The notes under the pieces: model-generated | What the model was told of the DNA's origin: nothing | Databases searched by the model: none | Seen by the model: the letters and a program-made list of their open reading frames with translations, nothing else | Shown here: positions 44,050-52,434 of the stretch, in pieces | How positions within the stretch are numbered: position 1 is the first letter of the stretch | Layout of the letters: every line of letters begins with the position of its first letter | Program-made: the position numbers and the translations under genes | Assembly (NCBI RefSeq): GCF_013179735.1 | Contig: NZ_JABMEG010000001.1 | Span: forward strand, 806,001-870,000 | Length of the DNA: 64,000 nt | DNA from: Permianibacter fluminis | GTDB lineage: Bacteria; Pseudomonadota; Gammaproteobacteria; Enterobacterales; Permianibacteraceae | Reading direction: 5' to 3'

Positions 44050-45177
44050 GTGAAACTGACGCTGACCCCGATCGAGCCTTCTGCGTCCGGCGCCAACAAC
44101 CCTGAGCCGGCGCGGGCAGCGTTCGCCCGCTGGTGGCGCGAGCAGGCGCTCGCGCCGAGCGCCGACTTCCTGCCCGATTTCTGCGATGTCCGGCTGGTGT
44201 TTCTGGTCGTGCTCGGCGCCGAGTTGATGGCGCTGGTGCTGGCGCTGGCGCAATCGCCGCGCAGCGATCTGTGGCAAACCCTCGGCCTGCTCAGCCTGTT
44301 CGTGCAATGGGTCGCCCTTACCTGCACCGCCGCGCTCTGTCGCCTGCGCCGTTTTCTGGCCAAGCGCTCGCTGGTGGTGGCGGCCGGTCTCAGCTATTTG
44401 CTGATTCTGGCGATGACCGCGTTGTTCTCGCTGCTGGCCGTGCGCGCCGGGCTTGGGCTGGATCGGCTGACCGCTTTTCAGCCGGAGCTGGTGGTAGCGC
44501 GCAATTTGGCCATTGCCGGCATCATCGGCGCGGTCGCGCTGCGCTATTTCTATCTGCAGCAGCAATACCGGCGCCGGCTCAAACTGGAAGCCGAAGCGCG
44601 GGTCCAGGCGCTGCAAGCGCGTATCCATCCACATTTTTTGTTCAACTCGATGAATACCATAGCGAGCCTGACCCGCAGCAATCCGCGGCTGGCCGAAACC
44701 ATGGTCGAGAACCTGTCGGAACTGTTTCGCGCCTCGCTGGCGTTGGCCGGCAGCAAAGTGACACTGGCCGAAGAATTCGATCTCTGTCAGCGTTATCTGG
44801 ATATCGAGCAACTGCGGCTCGGTAGTCGATTGAAAGTCAGCGTGCAACTGGCCGACGAATTGCGGACGTTGCCGGTGCCGCTGCTGCTGGTGCAGCCCTT
44901 GGTCGAAAACGCGGTTTATCATGGCGTGCAACCGCTGCCCGAAGGCGGCTGGGTGCGCCTGCAAGCCAGCGTGGTTGGCAACAGCGCCGAGATCGTGGTC
45001 AGCAATCCGGTGCCGAACCAGCCGAGCCGCGCCGGTCACGGCGTTGCGCTGGCCAATATTCGCGAGCGTTTGGCGGTGTTGTATCCGGCCGGCGCCAGTT
45101 TGAGTACACACAACGACAATCAGGAATTTGTCGCGCGGGTGATTATTCCGTATCAGCCCGGCCACATCGGGCGTTAA
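44050..45177 (+). CDS. algZ: LytS-type sensor kinase AlgZ/FimS-like
   Basis: 375 residues from GTG 44050. Several membrane helices (about 46-165) precede the His_kinase domain with RIHPHFLFNSMNTIASL (histidines 193 and 195), and an atypical ATPase region (VQPLVENAVYHGVQ, GHGVALANIRERL). AlgZ pairs with AlgR to control surface and twitching traits in Pseudomonas. The response regulator gene follows after 168 nt, in the usual order. Start signals are weak. Confidence 0.88.
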   Translation: MKLTLTPIEPSASGANNPEPARAAFARWWREQALAPSADFLPDFCDVRLVFLVVLGAELMALVLALAQSPRSDLWQTLGLLSLFVQWVALTCTAALCRLRRFLAKRSLVVAAGLSYLLILAMTALFSLLAVRAGLGLDRLTAFQPELVVARNLAIAGIIGAVALRYFYLQQQYRRRLKLEAEARVQALQARIHPHFLFNSMNTIASLTRSNPRLAETMVENLSELFRASLALAGSKVTLAEEFDLCQRYLDIEQLRLGSRLKVSVQLADELRTLPVPLLLVQPLVENAVYHGVQPLPEGGWVRLQASVVGNSAEIVVSNPVPNQPSRAGHGVALANIRERLAVLYPAGASLSTHNDNQEFVARVIIPYQPGHIGR

Positions 45178-45345
45178 AAAAAAGCGAGCTTGCCCTTGTC
45201 GCCGGGCTTTCGGTGCAAGCGGCGGGTCCGCGCTAGACTCGCGTCACGCATGAACTTGCGTGCGCCAGCTTCGCAGCGCTGCATGGCGTCGTTCGTCGCC
45301 TAGCGTCGCCACAGCCACCACCGTCAGCCGAGGGAGAAGGCCGCA

Positions 45346-46083
45346 GTGAAAGTATTGATCGTCGACGATGAGCCGCTGGCTCGCGAACGTCTGCGCCGTT
45401 TCTGCGAAGAAGATCTGACCGGCTACAGCGTCGTCGCCGAAGCCAGTGATGGCGCCAGTGCGGTCACCCAGGCCCAGCAACATGCGCCCGATGTGGTGCT
45501 GCTCGATGTGCGCATGCCCGGCATGGACGGTCTCGAAGCTGCCCGCCATCTGGCCGAGCTCGATCCCGCTCCGGCCGTGATTTTCACCACCGCCTACGAC
45601 GATTACGCGCTGGAAGCGTTCGCGGTGCACGCGGTCGGCTATCTGCTGAAACCGGTGCGGCGAGAAAAACTCGAAGAAGCCCTGAAAGCAGCGGCCAAAC
45701 CCAATCGGGTGCAACTGGCCGCCCTGCGCGGTGATGACGGCAAAACCCGCGCCCGCAGCCATATCAGCGCCCGCGTCCGCGGCAACCTGATGCTTATCAA
45801 GATTGATGATGTGCTCTATTTCCAGGCCGACCAGAAATACATCACCGTGCGTCATCCAGCTGGTGAAGTGCTCATTGAAGAAGCGCTGAAAGATCTGGAA
45901 GAAGAATTCGGCGAGCGCTTCGTCCGCATCCACCGCAACGCGCTGGTAGCACTGGCCGGCATCGTCGCGCTGGAGCGCGATGCCCTCGGCCGAACCGTCG
46001 TGCGGATGAAAGGCATCCACGAAACATTGGAAGTGTCACGGCGGCATTTGCCAGGATTACGGGCGACGTTGAAGCAGCTGTGA
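45346..46083 (+). CDS. algR: LytTR response regulator AlgR-like
   Basis: 245 residues from GTG 45346, with AGGGAGAAGG upstream. A receiver domain (MKVLIVDDEP, phospho-acceptor D54 in VLLDVRMPGMDG, lysine in GYLLKPVRR) precedes a LytTR DNA-binding domain (about 140-245; KIDDVLYFQADQKYITVRH, RIHRNALVAL). It pairs with the sensor kinase upstream. hemC follows in most relatives, but here a DUF2199 gene intervenes. Confidence 0.93.
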   Translation: MKVLIVDDEPLARERLRRFCEEDLTGYSVVAEASDGASAVTQAQQHAPDVVLLDVRMPGMDGLEAARHLAELDPAPAVIFTTAYDDYALEAFAVHAVGYLLKPVRREKLEEALKAAAKPNRVQLAALRGDDGKTRARSHISARVRGNLMLIKIDDVLYFQADQKYITVRHPAGEVLIEEALKDLEEEFGERFVRIHRNALVALAGIVALERDALGRTVVRMKGIHETLEVSRRHLPGLRATLKQL

Positions 46084-46191
46084 GATAAATATTTTGTCGG
46101 TTGGGCTGAGGAACTAAGCCAAACTGAAAGGAAACGTGATGCGTTGGGCCTAACAACTCAACCTACCGCTTTTGACTATACCTAGGAAGCT

Positions 46192-46704
46192 ATGACTGCC
46201 ATATTCAGTTTTGTATGTTCGTGCTGTGGAAAAGTACACGACGGCTCTCCAAGCTTTGCTTTTAATGCACCAGCTCCTTATCTTGAACAACCAGATGAAA
46301 TACGAGAAAAAGGAAAACTCGGCAGTGATCTCTGCACTTACGAGGATGAAGATGGCGTTCATTATTTTATTCGTGTAATTCTAGAAATACCCATCCATGG
46401 CATTCAGGAACCATTTACATGGGGCGTTTGGGCGTCGGTTAGTGAAAAGAGCTTCCATCACTATGTGGAAACTTATGATAAGCCGAGCTTGGAATATGGA
46501 TATTTTGGCTATTTGAGCAACTACTTGCCGTTTTATAAAAATACTTATGCCTTGGCTTCAGACATGCATGTTCAACTTGGTGGCAGCCGCCCCAAAATGG
46601 CGTTACATGACGTCGAGCATCCTTTGGTCTCTGATTTTGTTAATGGGATTTCCGTTCAAAAAGCACAAGAAATAGCTGAATTTTGTACACATTCAAATCA
46701 GTGA
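46192..46704 (+). CDS. DUF2199 domain protein, inserted orphan
   Basis: 170 residues with the zinc-like N-terminal FVCSCCGKVHDGSPSFAF and the later GVWASVSEKSFHHY typical of DUF2199; its function is unknown. It is AT-rich compared with algR and hemC and breaks the conserved algR-hemC order, so it is probably acquired. GTTGGGCCTAAC, an overlap of both integron-type heptamers, lies shortly upstream at about 46143-46154, but no full attC is visible. Confidence 0.8.
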   Translation: MTAIFSFVCSCCGKVHDGSPSFAFNAPAPYLEQPDEIREKGKLGSDLCTYEDEDGVHYFIRVILEIPIHGIQEPFTWGVWASVSEKSFHHYVETYDKPSLEYGYFGYLSNYLPFYKNTYALASDMHVQLGGSRPKMALHDVEHPLVSDFVNGISVQKAQEIAEFCTHSNQ

Positions 46705-46770
46705 TGGTTAGTTAATCGTCAACAGATTCGCTGCGGGTTTACCGACTACTGAGAGATCGTGCCGCTCTCT

Positions 46771-46921
46771 GTAGGTCCGCCTTCTGGCGGACGTTGTTGC
46801 CTCGACCAGTGCTTGTTCACCCGAAGGCGAACCTACGCGCGGATTGCTCGGTGGCTCCGCTGCGGTTCAACTTTCTGCGGTCGGTTTGATGTTGTCGCTT
46901 GCTGGCGGGTCGTGACCCGCC
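46771..46921. repeat. Inverted repeats between DUF2199 gene and hemC
   Basis: GTAGGTCCGCCTTCTGGCG (46771 on) is the near-complement of GTTCACCCGAAGGCGAACCT (46815 on), giving a long imperfect stem. A second perfect 18-bp palindrome, GGCGGGTCGTGACCCGCC, is at 46904-46921, of the type often dispersed in GC-rich genomes. Confidence 0.65.
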
Positions 46922-46966
46922 CTACGATCCGGTATCGCTCTCGCCACCCTGCTTCCGGAATCCGGC

Positions 46967-47929
46967 ATGACTACCGCCTCGCTCGACCTGACCCACGTGG
47001 TCCGTATCGCTACCCGTCAATCCCCGCTTGCGCTCTGGCAGGCCGAGTTCGTCAAGGCCGAGTTGGCGCGCCATCACCCCGGCATTGTGGTCGAGCTGGT
47101 CAAGTTCACCACGCAGGGCGACAAAATCCTTGATTCGCCGTTGGCGAAAATCGGCGGCAAGGGTCTGTTCGTCAAAGAGCTGGAGAACGCGCTGCTCGAT
47201 GGCCATGCCGATATCGCCGTGCATTCCATGAAGGATGTGCCGGTCGAATTCCCGGATGGGCTGGGTCTGAGCACCATTTGCCAGCGCGAAGATCCGGCCG
47301 ATGCCTTCGTCTCGAACCGCTACGCCACACTCGATGAGCTGCCGCAGGGCGCCATCGTTGGCACCTCCAGTTTGCGTCGTCGTTGCCAGTTGCTGCGGGC
47401 GCGGCCGGATCTGGATATCCGCGATCTGCGCGGCAACGTTGGCACCCGGCTCGGCAAGCTCGATGCCGGCCAGTACGACGCCATTGTCTTGGCCGCTGCC
47501 GGATTGATCCGGCTGGAATTGGCGGCGCGCATTCGCCATCGGCTCAGCTACGAGCAGTCGCTGCCGGCGGCCGGACAAGGCGCGGTCGGCATTGAATGCC
47601 GCAGCGCCGATGCGCAGGTCCAAGCGCTGCTGCGACCGCTGCATCACGAGCCCACCGCCCTGTGCGTGCGTGCCGAACGGGCCATGAACGCCGCGTTGCA
47701 AGGTGGCTGTCAGGTACCGATTGCCGCGTTCGCGCAATTGCAAACCGGTGACGCAGCGAATGCGCAACTGCAGCTGCGCGGCCGGGTCGGCGGTCCGGAT
47801 GGCAAACAGATGCTGGTTGCCGAAGCCAGCGCCAGCGCCGCCGATCCGGAAGCGCTTGGTCGTCAGGTCGCCGCGACGTTGCTGCAGCAAGGCGCCGGCG
47901 AAATTTTGCGCGCGGTTTACGGCGACTGA
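46967..47929 (+). CDS. hemC: Hydroxymethylbilane synthase
   Basis: 320 residues. [19 protein letters not shown] at the N-terminus, [37 protein letters not shown] and LRGNVGTRL are family motifs, and the dipyrromethane-cofactor cysteine lies in [13 protein letters not shown] (about residue 248). It joins four porphobilinogens. The stop overlaps the hemD start. Confidence 0.96.
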   Translation: MTTASLDLTHVVRIATRQSPLALWQAEFVKAELARHHPGIVVELVKFTTQGDKILDSPLAKIGGKGLFVKELENALLDGHADIAVHSMKDVPVEFPDGLGLSTICQREDPADAFVSNRYATLDELPQGAIVGTSSLRRRCQLLRARPDLDIRDLRGNVGTRLGKLDAGQYDAIVLAAAGLIRLELAARIRHRLSYEQSLPAAGQGAVGIECRSADAQVQALLRPLHHEPTALCVRAERAMNAALQGGCQVPIAAFAQLQTGDAANAQLQLRGRVGGPDGKQMLVAEASASAADPEALGRQVAATLLQQGAGEILRAVYGD

Positions 47930-48693
47930 TGGCCGCCACCGTGGCGACGCCCGCAACGATATTGCTGACCCGCAGCAGCGGCCGCGCCGATGATCTCGGC
48001 AGCCGTTTGCTGCGGCTCGGGCTCAGCGTGCGGCAGTTGCCATTGATCCAACTCGAAGCGCAGCCGCTGCCTGCCGAAGCCCTGCAACACGCCCCGACCT
48101 TGCTCATTTTTGTCTCACCGGCCGCTGCCGAGCACGGCATCAGCCAATTGCCGGCTGGCTGGCGGGCGCTGCCGCGTTACGCCGTCGGCCGCGCCACCGC
48201 GCAAGCGCTGGCCCAGCAGGGCTGGTCGGACACGCCAAGCCCGGTGCAGGAAAACAGCGAAGGTCTGCTCGCGCTGAGCGGCCTGCAGGCGCTGGCCGGA
48301 CAACGGGTATTCATCGTGCGCGGTGACAGCGGTCGTGATCTGCTGCGGGAAACGCTGCAGCAACGTGGCGCCGAGGTGAAATATCTGGAGGTCTATCGCA
48401 AGCGCGCGGTCGATGCGGAACTGATCCGGCAGCTGCGGCAATTGGCGCAAACCGCGGCAAACTCGCCAGCACCGCTGCTGGCCGTGCTCACCAGCGGCGA
48501 GGCGTTGGCGCGGCTTTGTGCCATAATCCCGGCCGATATCATGAAAGCGCTGACGCTGGTGGTTGCCAGCCCGCGCATCGCCGAGATGGCGGCGCCGCGT
48601 TGCGATCACGTGGTGACGGCCAGTGGCACCGACAGCGATGCCCTGTTCGCGGCGATCCAGCGGGCCCTGCGTCAACAACAAAGTCGGCGCTGA
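47929..48693 (+). CDS. hemD: Uroporphyrinogen-III synthase
   Basis: 254 residues. The family is poorly conserved, but the order ILLTRSSGRADDLGSRL, LIFVSPAAAEHGI, VGRATAQAL, ENSEGLLAL, GQRVFIVRGDSGRDLL, YLEVYRKR and LTSGEALARL fits HemD, which cyclises hydroxymethylbilane to uroporphyrinogen III. ATGA overlap with hemC and position before hemX support it. Confidence 0.9.
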   Translation: MAATVATPATILLTRSSGRADDLGSRLLRLGLSVRQLPLIQLEAQPLPAEALQHAPTLLIFVSPAAAEHGISQLPAGWRALPRYAVGRATAQALAQQGWSDTPSPVQENSEGLLALSGLQALAGQRVFIVRGDSGRDLLRETLQQRGAEVKYLEVYRKRAVDAELIRQLRQLAQTAANSPAPLLAVLTSGEALARLCAIIPADIMKALTLVVASPRIAEMAAPRCDHVVTASGTDSDALFAAIQRALRQQQSRR

Positions 48694-48840
48694 TTACGAC
48701 AACGACCTTCCCGATCCGTTGCCGTGCCGTTTTGCCAGAAGCCATCTTTCCGATGGGTTTCCAAACGGTTTGCTAGTGTAACTGACCGACGTTGCCCGAC
48801 ACCTTCGCCAGTGTGCAGCGGCGTCGAGCCAAGGATGAAT

Positions 48841-49854
48841 ATGACTGAGTTGATGCCACCAGAAACTTCTCCGGATGCTGCGGTCAGCGCGCCGCTCGCG
48901 GCGGCCACGTCACGGGCACCGTTATTCTGGTTACTCGGCATGGTACTGGTCGCGGTGCTGGTGCTGTTTGCCGTGGCTATATGGCGGCTGCATGACCGCA
49001 CGCTGCAAGCAGAGCGCAACGAAGCCGTGCTGCAGGAAGCGGTCAGCGAATTGCGTCGTGATCTGGCCGAGAGTTTGCGCAACAACAATCTCGCCCTCGC
49101 CGGCCTGCAGGAAAAACTCGCCAAGCAGCAAGGCAGCCATGAAGATTTGCGCGCGCTGGTCGCTGGCGGTGCCGAATCGTTTGCTGAAGCGCAGCGTCGT
49201 CACGCTGCCGAATATTTTGTTCAGCAAGCGGCGCAGCGGCTGAGCCTGAATCAGGATGTTCACGGTGCCATTGCAGCGCTTGATGGCGCCGCCCAGGAAT
49301 TGATTAGCAGCAAACTGCCGGCCAATCAGGATTTGCGCAAACGGGTGCTCAGTGATCGGCAGCGGCTGGCGGCAATGAGCGCCGTCGATGTCATGGCGGT
49401 TGCCCGGCAACTGGCGGCGTTACAGAACGCGGTCAACGGTTTGCTGCCGATTGGTCCGAGTCTGGAAAATCAGCGCTATCTCATCAGCAATGACACCGGC
49501 AACACCGGCTGGCTTGGTGATCTGAAATCGACCTGGCAGCAATTCAGCGGCGACTGGTTTCTGGTTCGCAAGCACGATCAGGAGGTGGTGTCGCCACCGG
49601 ATGCTGCCGAACGCCGCCGGATCAAACTTGCGCTGAGTCTGGCGTTGTCGGAAGCACGTCTGGCCGCGCTGCAACATGAAACCGCCAGCTATCAGGAAGC
49701 GGTCAGCCGGGCCTTGCGTTTGCTCGATCAGTATTACGCCAACGCGGAAGGCAGCGCGGATCTGCGCAGCGGTTTGCAGGCCTTGCAACAACAGGCCGTC
49801 GCCGTCAGTGGTGATCTGAATCTCTCCGCCAATGACAACGGAGCGCAACCGTGA
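48841..49854 (+). CDS. hemX: HemX-like membrane protein
   Basis: 337 residues from ATG 48841, where AAGGA is well spaced; earlier ATG 48835 is too close to it. One membrane segment (about 28-48, WLLGMVLVAVLVLFAVAIW) precedes a long helical region. This is the HemX family found in hemCDXY operons; despite some annotations it is not a methyltransferase. The stop overlaps the hemY start. Confidence 0.85.
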   Translation: MTELMPPETSPDAAVSAPLAAATSRAPLFWLLGMVLVAVLVLFAVAIWRLHDRTLQAERNEAVLQEAVSELRRDLAESLRNNNLALAGLQEKLAKQQGSHEDLRALVAGGAESFAEAQRRHAAEYFVQQAAQRLSLNQDVHGAIAALDGAAQELISSKLPANQDLRKRVLSDRQRLAAMSAVDVMAVARQLAALQNAVNGLLPIGPSLENQRYLISNDTGNTGWLGDLKSTWQQFSGDWFLVRKHDQEVVSPPDAAERRRIKLALSLALSEARLAALQHETASYQEAVSRALRLLDQYYANAEGSADLRSGLQALQQQAVAVSGDLNLSANDNGAQP

Positions 49855-51029
49855 AGCTGCGGTGGTGGGCTCTGTTCGCGCTGGTCATCGGTATGCTGAT
49901 GGGGCCGCATTTGGCCTCGATCCCCGGTTTCGTGATGGTCGGCACCGGTCACTACACGGTGGAATTACGGCTGTCGCTGACACTGGCGTTGATAACGGTG
50001 GTGATGCTCGGCGTGTTGCTCGCGGGCGCTGCGCTCGGCACCGCCGGCTCGCTGAAAGGCCATGTCCGCTGGATTGCCCGCAGTCGGCGTCAGCGCCGGT
50101 CGCGGCTCAAAACCCAGGAAGGCATCCGGGCACTCACCGAAGGCCGCTGGCGCGACGCGGAAACCATGATGGTCGAAGCCGCCAAAGCCTCGGAATTCAA
50201 ACTGATCAATTATCTCGGTGCCGCGATGGCCGCGCAGGAAAATGGCGCGCTGGATCGGCGTGACGCCCATCTGCGCATGGCCCACGTCACCGATCCGGAT
50301 GCCGATATCGCGGTCGGTTTGATGGAAGCGCGCTTGCACTTGCGCAGTGGCCATTACGAACACGCACTGGTCGTGTTGCAGCAACTGGATCGGGTTGCGC
50401 CCCGGCACGCGCCGGCGCTCAAACTGCTGCAACACGTGCTGCGTCACCTGCACGACTATCATGCACTCGAACGCCTGTTGCCGCGTCTGCGCAAATACGA
50501 AGTGCTGCCAGAAGCGCGGCTGGCCAAACTGGAAACCGAAATCCTGCGCGCCCGGCTCAGCACCGCCGGTGACGATGTCGCACTGCTGCGCACGCTCTGG
50601 CGCAGCGCCAGCCGCGCCGCTCGTCGCGATGTCACGACGTTTGTGGTCTACGTCCGCGCCCTGGTCAAAGCCGGCTCGATCCACGAAGCCGAAAAACTGA
50701 CCCGCAAATTCATCGAAACGCTGTGGGACAAAGATCTGATCGCGCTGTACGGTGAAATCCCCGGTCGCGACGCCGCCCTGCAACTGACCACCGCCGAACA
50801 ATGGGCGCTCAAACGCCAACCCGACGCCGTCATGCAAATGACCTTTGCTAGGCTCGCCGTGCGCGCCCAAAACTGGCTGAAAGCGCAGCGCTACCTGAAT
50901 GAACTCGTCCGCAGCGCACCCTCCACCGAGGCGTGGTTGATGCTGGCCGATGTTTATGAGCGGCTGCAGGAACCGGATCAGGTCAAGGCTTGTATCAGTG
51001 CGGCGTTGAAGCAGGCGAAGCAAAAATAG
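49851..51029 (+). CDS. hemY: HemY-like tetratricopeptide membrane protein
   Basis: 392 residues from GTG 49851, overlapping the hemX stop. Two N-terminal membrane segments (about 5-25 and 38-60) precede a helical repeat region (TPR-like; for example EGRWRDAETMMVEAAKAS and HYEHALVVLQQLDRVAPRH). It follows hemX in proteobacterial haem operons and is thought to support late haem steps. This is not the protoporphyrinogen oxidase also called HemY in Gram-positives. Confidence 0.88.
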   Translation: MKLRWWALFALVIGMLMGPHLASIPGFVMVGTGHYTVELRLSLTLALITVVMLGVLLAGAALGTAGSLKGHVRWIARSRRQRRSRLKTQEGIRALTEGRWRDAETMMVEAAKASEFKLINYLGAAMAAQENGALDRRDAHLRMAHVTDPDADIAVGLMEARLHLRSGHYEHALVVLQQLDRVAPRHAPALKLLQHVLRHLHDYHALERLLPRLRKYEVLPEARLAKLETEILRARLSTAGDDVALLRTLWRSASRAARRDVTTFVVYVRALVKAGSIHEAEKLTRKFIETLWDKDLIALYGEIPGRDAALQLTTAEQWALKRQPDAVMQMTFARLAVRAQNWLKAQRYLNELVRSAPSTEAWLMLADVYERLQEPDQVKACISAALKQAKQK

Positions 51030-51072
51030 CAAGCAACAGCTTTCAGTTTACGCGATACGTTATCAACGATTA

Positions 51073-51381
51073 ATGTTAGGACAAATGGTCAGGATGGAAA
51101 TAAGAGCTCCTCATGAGCTACTAGAGAGCGTGAAAGATGAAGAAACCTTTCTGCTCTTTGTACAGTCACTAATTGCAGATAGAGTGCCTCATGAAAGAAG
51201 AGCTGCCGATGGCGCTGGCTTTTCTGGTGATTGGGCAAACAACTCTATCAGCGAGTTTCTCGAAGCTGCAGTCGCATGGGCTGAGGCTTCAGACTTTGGT
51301 GTTCGCCATGAACCTGATTTGGCAACAAACAAATGGAAGCAATTCGCAGTTTTTCTGTATTGCGGAAAGATCTACGAGTAA
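51073..51381 (+). CDS. Small AT-rich orphan, DUF7660-like
   Basis: 102 residues if ATG 51073 is the start; ATG 51085 or 51094 are equally plausible. Sequence such as DEETFLLFVQSLIADR, WANNSISEFLEAAVAW and the closing WKQFAVFLYCGKIYE recalls small DUF7660-type proteins; that match is from memory. Its codon use is AT-rich compared with hemY and priA. Its start lies 43 nt after hemY, so it may be read with that operon. Confidence 0.6.
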   Translation: MLGQMVRMEIRAPHELLESVKDEETFLLFVQSLIADRVPHERRAADGAGFSGDWANNSISEFLEAAVAWAEASDFGVRHEPDLATNKWKQFAVFLYCGKIYE

Positions 51382-51419
51382 TTGCTATCGAACAAACAGG
51401 CAATTCATGGCGATGGTTT

Positions 51420-51713
51420 GCCCGTCTGACGAGCCGAGCAACGGAAAAATCTGCTGGGGTTTCGGCGAGGACTGTCTGAGCGCGTAGCGCGAGTTCCGCA
51501 GCCGCCAGCAGATTTTGAGTAGCGCAGGGCACCACGCGCAGCGTGGCGAGGAATCGGGCATGTTTCTTTGGTAACTTTCTTTGCGCCAAAGAAAGTTACT
51601 CGCCCGCCGGGGCGAGACCCGGCAAACCATTCGGCTGCAAACTGTTTCGAATGCGAGCAGACGCCGAGCGACAACTACCCCACCCCAGCCCTCCCCTTGA
51701 CAGGGGAGGGGGC
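51420..51713. repeat. Dispersed repeat element, copy B
   Basis: Second copy of the element at 2196-2516 with the same left end (GCCCGTCTGACGAGCCGAGC), the 13-bp palindrome arms at 51571-51583 and 51587-51599, the GACCCGGCAAACCAT block and the terminal CCCTCCCCTTGACAGGGGAG hairpin. As in copy A, an AT-rich orphan gene lies on its left. It fills the 339-base gap between that orphan and the Nudix gene. Confidence 0.75.
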
Positions 51714-51720
51714 ACAAAAA

Positions 51721-52434
51721 ATGTCTGCCACTGAACTCGTTCAACTTGTTGATGACTGCAACCGCCCCATCGCGACGGTGCCGCGTCACGTCATGCGTAC
51801 GCACAAGTTGCTGCACCGTGCGACCTACATTATCGTGGTCAATAAAAACGGCGAGCTGTGTGTGCAACACCGCAGCAAGAACAAAGACTACTGCCCCGGC
51901 ATGCTGGATCTGGCGGCCGGTGGTGTTGTCACGGCGGGCGAACCGTATTTGCTCAGCGCCCGGCGCGAATTGCAGGAAGAGCTTGGCATCGATGCCCCGC
52001 TGACTGAACTCGGCGAGTTTTACACCGGTGGCGATGATGGTGGCCGCGCATATGGCCGCGCCTGGCTGTGTCAGTGGGATGGCCCAATCACCGCGCAGGC
52101 GGAAGAAATTGATGCCATCGAATGGTTGACCCCGGCAGACATTTTGTCGCACCGCAAAATGCAGGCGACGCCGGACAGTTTGCTGGCGCTGCGGCTGTGG
52201 CTGGAAAAGCCGCGCGCGCCGGTGTGCGCCGCCGGCGCAGTGCTGGCCGATGGTCAGCAGCAATGGCAGTTGCTGGAGCTTGCGCCCAGCCGTTTGCTCG
52301 ACGACACGCTGTGGCTGGTGGCCGGTCGCGATGGTCGCAAGCAATTGCTGACCGAAAATTTTCTGCGCTCGTTCATCAGTGATGGCCTGTTTGTCCGGCC
52401 GCGATTCCGCTCGTTGTCCGGTGACATGGCATGA
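51721..52434 (+). CDS. Nudix hydrolase, YfcD-like
   Basis: 237 residues from ATG 51721. The Nudix box GGVVTAGEPYLLSARRELQEELGI is complete (shown split: GGVVTAGEP, then RELQEELG), as in YfcD-type enzymes (MRTHKLLHRATYIIV before it). It should hydrolyse a nucleoside diphosphate-linked substrate. A C-terminal extension of about 70 residues follows. A longer upstream frame is inside the dispersed repeat. The stop overlaps the priA start. Confidence 0.86.
   Translation: MSATELVQLVDDCNRPIATVPRHVMRTHKLLHRATYIIVVNKNGELCVQHRSKNKDYCPGMLDLAAGGVVTAGEPYLLSARRELQEELGIDAPLTELGEFYTGGDDGGRAYGRAWLCQWDGPITAQAEEIDAIEWLTPADILSHRKMQATPDSLLALRLWLEKPRAPVCAAGAVLADGQQQWQLLELAPSRLLDDTLWLVAGRDGRKQLLTENFLRSFISDGLFVRPRFRSLSGDMA

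Noticed and set aside
51073-51094. GTTAGGA before the small orphan as an integron core site
   Set aside because: GTTAGGA does not match GTTRRRY at the last position and no paired arm is present.
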